Positions 1-5,207 of a stretch of DNA of 9,383 nt are shown one piece after another. Position 1 is the first letter of the stretch, and the number at the start of each line of letters is the position of its first letter. The stretch is from NCBI GenBank assembly GCA_002452215.1, contig DKCO01000051.1:1-9383 (forward strand), given 5' to 3'. The stretch comes from Spirochaetales bacterium UBA6872 (GTDB lineage: Bacteria; Spirochaetota; Spirochaetia; Sphaerochaetales; Sphaerochaetaceae). A program made the translations under genes and the position numbers. Under the pieces are notes generated by a model. The model did no database searches. It had not been told where the DNA came from and saw only the letters and a list, made by a program, of their open reading frames with translations.

Positions 1-2
1 GA

Positions 3-146
3 GCTGAGATCGAAGGAGAGAGGAAAGGCAGGCAGGAAGAAAGTCACAAGTTTGTGAGTGCCATGCTTGGAAAAGGTATGTCCTATGACTTGATCTCTGA
101 GATCTCTGGACTTACTAAAGAACAGATTATGGCAATTGGAAAGTAG
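3..146 (+). CDS. C-terminal fragment of an Rpn family (PD-(D/E)XK nuclease / putative transposase) protein, 5' end outside window
   Basis: Reading in frame 3 from the window edge gives 47 residues before a TAG stop: a charged Glu/Arg/Lys/Gln-rich helix, then MLGKGMSYDLISEISGLTKEQI. A charged EGERKGRQE-type linker followed by a short helical 'M-x-x-x-G-x-x-x-x-x-I-x-x-x-T/S-G-L-x-x-E-x-I' tail is the usual C-terminus of the Rpn recombination-promoting nuclease / PD-(D/E)XK transposase family, which is common in multiple copies in gut spirochaetes. The catalytic nuclease domain would lie upstream of the window and is not visible, so activity cannot be judged. The family call is by resemblance of this short tail only; another protein with a similar tail is possible. 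Confidence 0.6.
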   Translation, partial: AEIEGERKGRQEESHKFVSAMLGKGMSYDLISEISGLTKEQIMAIGK

Positions 147-160
147 ACTTTTATATCAGG

Positions 161-210
161 AGGCATTGCATGAGCATTGCCTTCATCATCTAATCAGATT
201 TTTTTCTTTT
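161..210 (+). terminator. Imperfect hairpin with a downstream T-rich run after the Rpn gene
   Basis: AGGCATTGC (161-169) pairs with GCATTGCCT (174-182) with one T-T mismatch and a 4-nt loop. A T-rich run (TTTTTTTCTTTT) follows at 199-210, but 16 nt beyond the stem. A weaker ATCT/AGAT stem (188-191 / 196-199) abuts the T run directly. Together this could end the Rpn transcript, though the geometry is not that of a classic intrinsic terminator. The same sequence has AGGAGG (158-163) followed 6 nt later by an ATG and seven codons (MSIAFII, 170-193). That open frame is too short to call a gene. Confidence 0.3.
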
Positions 211-276
211 AAGATTCCAGAAAAAATGGAATTGATTGCAAAACTATTTTGTAGCAATATAACAAAGACACTCTAT

Positions 277-303
277 TTCTTAACACTGTCGATATAAACA
301 CAA
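277..303 (+). repeat. Copy 1 of an imperfect intergenic repeat (partner at 7907-7932)
   Basis: TTCTTAACACTGTC followed by GATATAAACACAA matches TTCTTAACACTTTC followed by ATATTAACGCAA at 7907-7932. By eye, 23 of 26 aligned bases are identical with one single-base gap. Both copies lie in intergenic DNA 40-90 bp upstream of a + strand gene (the CrtO-like gene here, hipB there). The rest of 147-360 shows nothing else firm: a TATAAA at 293-298 lacks a convincing -35 partner. Confidence 0.4.
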
Positions 304-366
304 AACTAGCCACTAGCTAGATTGTTAGCCATCTATGCTTTATCATTGTGTTGAGGAAATTTGTTG

Positions 367-996
367 ATGATAGGAAGATTTTCGAAATTTTTGCCTGTAG
401 ATGGTTGGCCTTTGGTATTGATCATAATACTTACACAATTCATCGCATCATATCTTGTGAATCTGCTTTCATATCGAAGCTTGATGAGAATCTACCCTAT
501 TTTCAAAACCCGAAAATGGGAAAAAAACGGGAGCATCTATCAAACTCTATTCCATGTCAAAGGATGGAAAGAGTACATTCCCTCAATTGGATCCTTTGAC
601 AAGAAGAACATCGAAAAAACAAGAATCACTCCAGACTTTGTTGCGCAATATCTTCTAGAGGGCCTCAGAGCAGAGCTTTGTCATCTATATGCATTTGTAT
701 TTGCACTTCTCCTTTTATTGATCACAGCAACAAAAGCATGGTTCTTCATAGTAATCTATACTATTCTTCTCAATGCACCTTGCATAATAATACAGCGCTT
801 TAATAGACCACGTTTCGAAAGGATTATCAAAACGCGTGACGATAAAGGCAATATCATCTTTCCAGAATTTTGGAAAAATGCTAATGGTGATGTAATGTCT
901 GGGCGTGAAGAACGAGATGAAAAAAGGCGCATGCTCAAGAGAAAGAAAAGAGCACAGCGCCTTGAAAAGAAAGCGAAAAGAAAATCAAAAATCTAA
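367..996 (+). CDS. Small integral membrane protein of the CrtO (glycosyl-4,4'-diaponeurosporenoate acyltransferase-like) family
   Basis: The order of motifs follows staphylococcal CrtO: a hydrophobic N-terminus, VKGWKEYIPS (like CrtO's RKWKHKI segment), GLRAELCHL (about 99-107; CrtO has KRAELIHW), a second hydrophobic stretch, then NAPCIIIQRFNRPRF (about 136-150; CrtO has NVPIIIVQRYNRPRL). CrtO acylates a glycosylated carotenoid in staphyloxanthin synthesis. No carotenoid genes are near, so the substrate here is unknown and only family membership is claimed. The 209-residue product exceeds the roughly 165 residues of CrtO because of a very basic, Lys/Arg-rich tail (about 179-209). ATG 367 is preferred: GAGG at 353-356 lies 10 nt upstream. 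In-frame TTG codons at 361 and 364 are alternatives. The last 12 bp overlap the convergent gene. Confidence 0.7.
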   Translation: MIGRFSKFLPVDGWPLVLIIILTQFIASYLVNLLSYRSLMRIYPIFKTRKWEKNGSIYQTLFHVKGWKEYIPSIGSFDKKNIEKTRITPDFVAQYLLEGLRAELCHLYAFVFALLLLLITATKAWFFIVIYTILLNAPCIIIQRFNRPRFERIIKTRDDKGNIIFPEFWKNANGDVMSGREERDEKRRMLKRKKRAQRLEKKAKRKSKI

Positions 997-2157
997 GAAG
1001 AATGTAAAGCTTCCAACTAGATTCTTATCAGAGCCTTTTGCAAAATTATCGCCATTAATCAGATATGCAATCTGGTAGCCAAGATCGATGAAATCAAAGA
1101 ATGTGATTGTTCCTTGTACACCAGTAGAGGCAAGGAAATTGCTCTCTTTTATCTCTGAATTGTTAATATTGCCAGATCCATAGCCAATATCGAAAAAGAG
1201 ATTGACTCTTGGAGCAATTCCTTTAAGTCCCATATCAGGACCAGCAAATCTTATGTCAAGATTGTTTACAACTGTAAATGCTGTATTGTATGTATATGTG
1301 TTGAATCCCCTGACCTTTCGTCCCAACGATTCAGGCCCTTGGATGAATGCAGGAATCGCATCTCCGCCTGTGTAGCTTATGTTTGCTCTATCGGCAATGA
1401 CTATCGAAAAATAGCTTTTTGATCCACTCTTGATCTCATATAAAGTGTATGCTCCAACCGCATTTGCAGATATCGTATAGTAGTCAGCAAAACCATCAAG
1501 GGCACTATTTAATGCCTTCGGACCCCATTGAAAGGATATTTTTCCAAGAAATCCATTATTCTCATGGATAGTATCTTCCATTGCATCTATCTTAAGATAT
1601 AGCGCAAGCTGTGTGCCAAGGAAGCTTCTGTTTCCATTGATCTCTGGATATACATTCTTATCATATCCAGGATATATGGAGAAAAACCCATCGATTGTCT
1701 TCACTGGGCTCACCACACCATTAAGACGATTCTTTCCCTTTGCAATACTGTCTGTCGCCTTTTCGAATTGCCCATTGTACGCTAAAGTTACCGTCAATAA
1801 ATCCTTATCTCCCATTGGGGAGTCAAGGAAGCCCTGTGCAAAGCGAAGCGACCAATCAAAGTCAATCACATCATAGATAAGAGGATCGCTTTTTATCCAT
1901 GAGCCATTCCGAGGATCTTGCCAAAGCTTTCTCTGGTTAAAGCCTGCACCTACAAGCATCTGGATATCTGTTTTATCTCCATCAATCAGCGATACTCCAT
2001 CATAGCCGACTCCCGCATCGACATATGATGGGATAAAGCCCCAAAGGATCTCAGGATGTTGCGAAAGATCTCCAAATACAAAATGCCAATCAGATGCGAA
2101 GATTGTCGATAGAGATAAGATCAAAATAATTAATAATGATAGAGTTTTTTTCATCAT
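985..2157 (-). CDS. Secreted, predicted outer-membrane beta-barrel protein of unknown function
   Basis: The 390-residue product starts MMKKTLSLLIILILSLSTIFAS, a textbook Sec signal peptide with probable cleavage near residues 21-22 before DWHF. The mature part has no further hydrophobic helix. It is rich in alternating polar/aromatic stretches with Gly, Asn and Asp turns and ends GSFTFFLDF, so the final residue is Phe. That is the C-terminal beta-signal typical of BAM-inserted outer-membrane barrels. I do not recognise a specific family; it resembles the lineage-specific barrel proteins of spirochaetes. A second ATG lies at 2154. A weak GGGA sits 11 nt upstream of the first ATG. The gene is transcribed divergently from the EamA gene and meets the CrtO-like gene tail to tail with a 12-bp overlap. 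No terminator was seen at its 3' end. Confidence 0.7.
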   Translation of the reverse strand: MMKKTLSLLIILILSLSTIFASDWHFVFGDLSQHPEILWGFIPSYVDAGVGYDGVSLIDGDKTDIQMLVGAGFNQRKLWQDPRNGSWIKSDPLIYDVIDFDWSLRFAQGFLDSPMGDKDLLTVTLAYNGQFEKATDSIAKGKNRLNGVVSPVKTIDGFFSIYPGYDKNVYPEINGNRSFLGTQLALYLKIDAMEDTIHENNGFLGKISFQWGPKALNSALDGFADYYTISANAVGAYTLYEIKSGSKSYFSIVIADRANISYTGGDAIPAFIQGPESLGRKVRGFNTYTYNTAFTVVNNLDIRFAGPDMGLKGIAPRVNLFFDIGYGSGNINNSEIKESNFLASTGVQGTITFFDFIDLGYQIAYLINGDNFAKGSDKNLVGSFTFFLDF

Positions 2158-2180
2158 AGCTAACTAATTCCCGTTTCCCT

Positions 2181-2189
2181 ATTATAGCA
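2181..2189 (-). promoter_or_regulatory. Extended -10 promoter for the beta-barrel protein gene
   Basis: On the minus strand the bases read TGCTATAAT: a perfect TATAAT preceded by the TGn extension. No good -35 is found 16-18 bp upstream (GTATCT is the best), which fits an extended -10 promoter. Initiation near 2174 would leave a short leader of about 17 nt before the ATG at 2157, including a weak GGGA. Confidence 0.55.
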
Positions 2190-2220
2190 CAACTTGCAAA
2201 ATCAGATACCATTGCATATG

Positions 2221-2249
2221 TTAACATTCATTTACATGCTGAATTATAA
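2221..2249 (+). promoter_or_regulatory. Near-consensus promoter immediately upstream of the EamA gene
   Basis: TTAACA (2221-2226) and a perfect TATAAT (2244-2249) are separated by exactly 17 bp. The expected start of transcription (about 2256-2258) falls on the ATG at 2258, so the message should have no leader. No Shine-Dalgarno is present. The in-frame ATG at 2249 would lie inside the -10 box and cannot be in such a transcript. Confidence 0.7.
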
Positions 2250-2257
2250 TGCTCTCT

Positions 2258-2671
2258 ATGTGGTTTGTATTTGCTTTAGCATCAGCTTTGTTTGCATCTC
2301 TTACGACAATACTTGCAAAGATAGGGATGAAAAACATAGACTCGAATGTCGCGACAGCGATAAGGACTGTCGTTGTTGTAATCATGTCTTGGATGATGGT
2401 CTTTATCACAAATGGCTGCTCGTCTATATCATCAATTTCAAAGCGAAGCTGGCTCTTCTTAATACTCTCTGGTCTTGCAACAGGAGCATCTTGGCTATGC
2501 TACTATAAGGCTTTGCAACTTGGGGATGTGTCGAAGGTGGTGCCTGTTGATAAGCTAAGCATAGTAATAACATTTGCACTTGCTTTTGTGTTTCTTCATG
2601 AAAGCATGAGCATAAAATCGCTTATTGGAATCATATTAATTGCAATAGGAACACTCTTGACTGCCATTTGA
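2258..2671 (+). CDS. Half-size EamA/DMT-superfamily transporter (single EamA domain)
   Basis: From ATG 2258 the product is 137 residues and starts MWFVFALASALFASLTTILAKIG, the characteristic first helix of single-domain EamA (drug/metabolite transporter superfamily) proteins. It is followed by NIDSNVATAIRT, a second helix, LSGLATGASWLCYYKALQLG (helix 3), VVPVDKLSIVITFALAFVFLHE (helix 4, with the conserved P-x-D/K-x-S pattern) and a last helix ending in LLTAI. About five membrane segments are seen, half a canonical ten-helix DMT permease, so it probably works as a dimer. The substrate cannot be told. The earlier in-frame ATG at 2249 adds MLS but overlaps the TATAAT box, and both starts lack a Shine-Dalgarno, so 2258 is preferred. 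Confidence 0.85.
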   Translation: MWFVFALASALFASLTTILAKIGMKNIDSNVATAIRTVVVVIMSWMMVFITNGCSSISSISKRSWLFLILSGLATGASWLCYYKALQLGDVSKVVPVDKLSIVITFALAFVFLHESMSIKSLIGIILIAIGTLLTAI

Positions 2672-2691
2672 GTCAATATTGATTTTCTCTC

Positions 2692-2720
2692 TTCACAGCT
2701 TCCATTCAACGCTGTAATAT
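2692..2720 (+). promoter_or_regulatory. Promoter for the alpha/beta-hydrolase lipoprotein gene
   Basis: TTCACA (2692-2697) and TAATAT (2715-2720) are spaced by 17 bp. Initiation near 2727 gives a leader of about 23 nt carrying AAGGAG (2735-2740), 9 nt before the ATG at 2750. The hydrolase is therefore probably transcribed separately from the EamA gene that ends 78 bp upstream. Confidence 0.5.
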
Positions 2721-2749
2721 AACCATATCTATTCAAGGAGAGATGAAAA

Positions 2750-3634
2750 ATGAAAAGAAATTTCCTAGCAATACTCTTGGTTGCTCTGCTTGTTTTCACA
2801 TCATGCACAAGCATCAAGACAGAAGTCGAAAACGTATATATTCCTGTAGAGGAAGAAGTGACAATCAAAGGCGAGAAATATGATATTCCTGCAATTGTGA
2901 CACTTCCAGAGGGTATGGAGAAAGCTCCATTGATTATCATGCTTCATGGCACGGCATCTGACAAGAACGAAGCTGGTGGTGCTTATTCAAAGCTTTCCCC
3001 AATCCTTGCCGAAAATGGCTTTGCATCCATCAGATTCGATTTCCCAGGCTGTGGAGAAAGCACAGCTGATTACACAAACTACAGCAACAAAACAGCCGTC
3101 AGAGATGTAGAGGACGTGCTTTCTTATGCAAAAGAAAGTGGCAAGTTCGATATGGATCGAGTAGCTATAATGGGCTGGAGCCAAGGCGGAACAGATGCTC
3201 TTGTCGCAGCAGGAGAGCTTGACGGAACATTCAAAAGCGTTCTTACATGGGCTGGCGCACTAACAGGATCTCTTTCAACAATGTTCTCAGAAGAGCAAAA
3301 AAACGAGGCATACCAGAATGGATTCTTTGTATATGATCCAGGATTCAGAGCTCCTTTGAACGTATCAAAGGAATGGTTCGAGGATCTCTATGCTTATAAC
3401 GTAGATGAGATTGTGAAGAAGATCTCTGCTCCTATATGCTCAATCCATGGCTCACTTGACGATACTGTCCCACTATCAGATAGCGAATATGTGCAGGCTG
3501 TAGCTCAAAACCCAGCTAGCCGATTGGAAATAATCGAAGGAACAGATCATCTCTATGGTGTTTTCTCTGGCGATGATACATTCTTCAATATCCTTGCCGA
3601 TCTTACACTTTCCTGGTTTGAAGAGACACTATAA
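2750..3634 (+). CDS. Alpha/beta-hydrolase (esterase/acylhydrolase-type) lipoprotein
   Basis: The 294-residue product begins MKRNFLAILLVALLVFTSC. The Cys at 19 after FTS is a plausible relaxed lipobox of the spirochaetal type, so the enzyme is probably lipid-anchored outside the cytoplasm. The fold is visible in order: LIIMLHGTAS (65-70; HG oxyanion-hole segment), FDFPGCGES (97-104), GWSQGG nucleophile elbow (Ser144), HGSLDDTVP (acid Asp237 or Asp238) and GTDHLYG (His267). The layout resembles the feruloyl/cinnamoyl-esterase and dienelactone-hydrolase group of serine hydrolases. The substrate is not determined; a dietary or host ester is a guess. A strong Shine-Dalgarno AAGGAG lies 9 nt before the ATG. 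The gene ends just before a stem-loop it shares with the convergent ATPase gene. Confidence 0.85.
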   Translation: MKRNFLAILLVALLVFTSCTSIKTEVENVYIPVEEEVTIKGEKYDIPAIVTLPEGMEKAPLIIMLHGTASDKNEAGGAYSKLSPILAENGFASIRFDFPGCGESTADYTNYSNKTAVRDVEDVLSYAKESGKFDMDRVAIMGWSQGGTDALVAAGELDGTFKSVLTWAGALTGSLSTMFSEEQKNEAYQNGFFVYDPGFRAPLNVSKEWFEDLYAYNVDEIVKKISAPICSIHGSLDDTVPLSDSEYVQAVAQNPASRLEIIEGTDHLYGVFSGDDTFFNILADLTLSWFEETL

Positions 3635-3649
3635 TTCCTCTTATTTCAC

Positions 3650-3684
3650 TAAAGCCACAGATGTGAAACCGCACTGTGGCTTTA
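3650..3684. terminator. Stem-loop between convergent genes (possible bidirectional terminator)
   Basis: TAAAGCCACAG (3650-3660) pairs perfectly with CTGTGGCTTTA (3674-3684) around a 13-nt loop. It lies 16 bp after the hydrolase stop, and its right arm contains the TAA of the minus-strand ATPase gene. Neither side has a clean U-run (TTTATA on +, TTTAGT on -), so termination strength is uncertain. Confidence 0.6.
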
Positions 3685-5022
3685 TAAAAGCTCTGCCATG
3701 TACAGTGGCAAATGTGTAATATCATCTTTAATCATAAGATCATTTGCATAGAGGATATAAGAAGAACCAACAACAGAAGAAAATCGTCTTTTGAATTTAT
3801 CCAGCGATGAATGGAAGCGATAGTTTGCGCTTTTCACTTCGACAGGAGATACTTTCTTTCCTTCTGTAATCAAAAAATCAATCTCAATATCATTTTCTCT
3901 TTTTTGGCTATCAGAGCGCGAATAGAAATACAAACGAGGACGTTTCAAGCGAAGCATCTGTGCAACGACATTCTCCATGAGCATTCCTTCGTTTATATTT
4001 AGCTTATCGAAAAGTATTGCTCGATAAAGTCCATTATCTATGTATTTTTTATCCTGGAAAGTCATTGAAACCAGAAGTCCAGTATCAGCCATGTAGCATT
4101 TTTGTCTAGCCCTCTCAGCACTCAAAGCAAGACCAACATGTGGATCGGTTGCATTAAAACATGTATTCACAATCATTGCCTCGTTCAACCATATAAACGA
4201 ATCTTCATAGTTTCTAAATCGCGCTTGCTTTTCGAGAGAAGCAAGATTGTATTTTTTTTCTTTCTTCGAAAGCTGCCCCGGGATATTATCGAAAATCGCA
4301 AAGACCTTATCTTCATATCCAGGTGCGAATTTAGCAATATCTTCGCGATAAAGGTTCAAAATACGTCGTTTAGCAACATCGGATGCCTCGAAGTTTTTGC
4401 CATCTATATAAGCAAGAACAGATTGGGGCATCCCTCCCACAAGAATATATTGACGAAAGTCATTCATAATCTTTCTGTGAAGAGATTGACCAAGAGGAAT
4501 TCGGTTTTCAAAGCAAGACTTTATCAAAGGATATGTAGCCTCATCACCCATTGCCCAAAGGAATTCCTCGAAATCAAGAGGGAACATATCAATATGATCT
4601 TCTTCCGAAGGAATCATAATATCTTGTACGTTTTTTTTCAGTCGTATCAGAGAGCCTGTCTCTAAATAGTCAAATCTACCATCTAAGACAAGATATTTTA
4701 CAAGTTGTCGTGCTCTAGGATATTGTTGTACCTCATCAAAAATAATCAATGATTGCCGTTCATAGAGTTTTGTCGCATAAAATGCTGATATCTTTGCAAA
4801 AAACAAATCAAGATCCGCACTTTCATTGTCAAAAAGATCAAGAACACTCCTTGGAGCCTGCCCAAAATCAATCAAGATGTAACTTCTATATTCTCGTCTC
4901 GCAAACTCCTCTGCAATAAAGCTCTTTCCTACTCTGCGGGCACCATCAATCATCATTGCCGTTGTTCCTTTGCAATTATTCTTCCATTCGATAAGCCTGT
5001 TATAGATCTTCCTTTTCAACAT
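3682..5022 (-). CDS. AAA-type ATPase with C-terminal DUF4143 / PD-(D/E)XK-like region
   Basis: The 446-residue protein shows the usual layout of the family: Walker A GARRVGKS (27-34, the RRVGKS form), Walker B LIIFDEVQ (92-99), ETGS (121-124, sensor-like), then a helical linker and the DUF4143 part, with MADTGLL (311-317) and a nuclease-like IDF...PVEVKS core (Asp382, Glu395, Lys397). These proteins are widespread, often multicopy and poorly understood; an ATP-driven nucleic-acid or defence-type role is inferred, not shown. The start at 5022 is chosen because AAGGA lies 8 nt upstream and MLKRKIYNRLIEW is the normal N-terminus of the family. The open frame continues upstream to a TTG at 5160, but that extension is encoded by the 33-bp repeats and has no Shine-Dalgarno. 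It is divergent from the transglutaminase gene. Confidence 0.88.
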   Translation of the reverse strand: MLKRKIYNRLIEWKNNCKGTTAMMIDGARRVGKSFIAEEFARREYRSYILIDFGQAPRSVLDLFDNESADLDLFFAKISAFYATKLYERQSLIIFDEVQQYPRARQLVKYLVLDGRFDYLETGSLIRLKKNVQDIMIPSEEDHIDMFPLDFEEFLWAMGDEATYPLIKSCFENRIPLGQSLHRKIMNDFRQYILVGGMPQSVLAYIDGKNFEASDVAKRRILNLYREDIAKFAPGYEDKVFAIFDNIPGQLSKKEKKYNLASLEKQARFRNYEDSFIWLNEAMIVNTCFNATDPHVGLALSAERARQKCYMADTGLLVSMTFQDKKYIDNGLYRAILFDKLNINEGMLMENVVAQMLRLKRPRLYFYSRSDSQKRENDIEIDFLITEGKKVSPVEVKSANYRFHSSLDKFKRRFSSVVGSSYILYANDLMIKDDITHLPLYMAELL

Positions 5023-5069
5023 TGCATGAATCCTTTCTAAGATGAAGACTTGTAAAAAGCATGTGACTT

Positions 5070-5094
5070 TTGCTTTTAAATCACGAAAAAGCAA
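5070..5094 (-). other. Hairpin overlapping the first repeat unit, in the ATPase 5' leader region
   Basis: TTGCTTTT (5070-5077) and AAAAGCAA (5087-5094) form a perfect 8-bp inverted repeat with a 9-nt loop. The right arm is part of the first 16-bp repeat, so this unit, the one closest to the ATPase start, has an added inverted partner. It lies 48 bp upstream of the ATG. It could be an operator dyad or a leader RNA hairpin. Confidence 0.4.
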
Positions 5095-5163
5095 GTTAAA
5101 TGTACATAGTTTTGCACGAAAAAGCAAGTTGATAAAATCTAATTTTGCACGAAAAAGCAAGTT
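5082..5163. repeat. Array of three 16-bp direct repeats at an exact 33-bp period
   Basis: CACGAAAAAGCAAGTT occurs identically at 5082-5097, 5115-5130 and 5148-5163, starts exactly 33 bp apart. Units 2 and 3 are also preceded by TTTTG and followed by G, and each contains a small TTGC-N8-GCAA dyad. The 17-bp spacers differ (AAATGTACATAGTTTTG and GATAAAATCTAATTTTG). A degenerate fourth unit, carrying ACATAGTTGTGC in place of ACATAGTTTTGC, follows at about 5165-5189. The array occupies most of the divergent intergenic region between the ATPase and transglutaminase genes, 60-140 bp from the ATPase start. A period of about three helical turns suggests protein binding on one DNA face; 33 also keeps the reading frame. 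Confidence 0.9.
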
Positions 5164-5164
5164 G

Positions 5165-5178
5165 GCACATAGTTGTGC
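5165..5178. promoter_or_regulatory. Short palindrome overlapping the transglutaminase promoter (operator candidate)
   Basis: GCACA (5165-5169) and TGTGC (5174-5178) are perfect inverted arms around TAGT. The right arm coincides with the presumed -35 element of the transglutaminase operon and belongs to the degenerate fourth unit of the repeat array, so a factor bound here could control that promoter. Confidence 0.35.
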
Positions 5179-5201
5179 TAACTTTCGTTAAATAATAGAA
5201 T
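5173..5201 (+). promoter_or_regulatory. Candidate promoter of the transglutaminase-rsmD-thioesterase operon
   Basis: TTGTGC (5173-5178; weak -35) and TAGAAT (5196-5201; -10 with one mismatch) are 17 bp apart. Initiation would be expected at about 5208, the A of the start codon, and there is no Shine-Dalgarno, so this transcript too may be leaderless. Confidence 0.4.
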
Positions 5202-5207
5202 TTCATT

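Noticed and set aside
170..193. Micro-ORF MSIAFII with a perfect AGGAGG
   Set aside because: Seven codons only, and the site is part of an imperfect hairpin; it could be a leader peptide, but no regulated gene with attenuator-like structure follows closely.
348..599. 83-codon open frame starting at 348 on +
   Set aside because: Overlaps the CrtO-like gene in another frame; the CrtO-like frame carries the conserved motifs.
4102..4665. 187-codon open frame antisense to the ATPase gene
   Set aside because: It lies wholly opposite a gene with complete Walker and DUF4143 motifs, has no recognisable domain and no ribosome site; a shadow frame.
5082..5163. CRISPR array
   Set aside because: Only three 16-bp repeats with 17-bp spacers that share bases with each other; far shorter than CRISPR repeats and spacers, and no cas genes are present.
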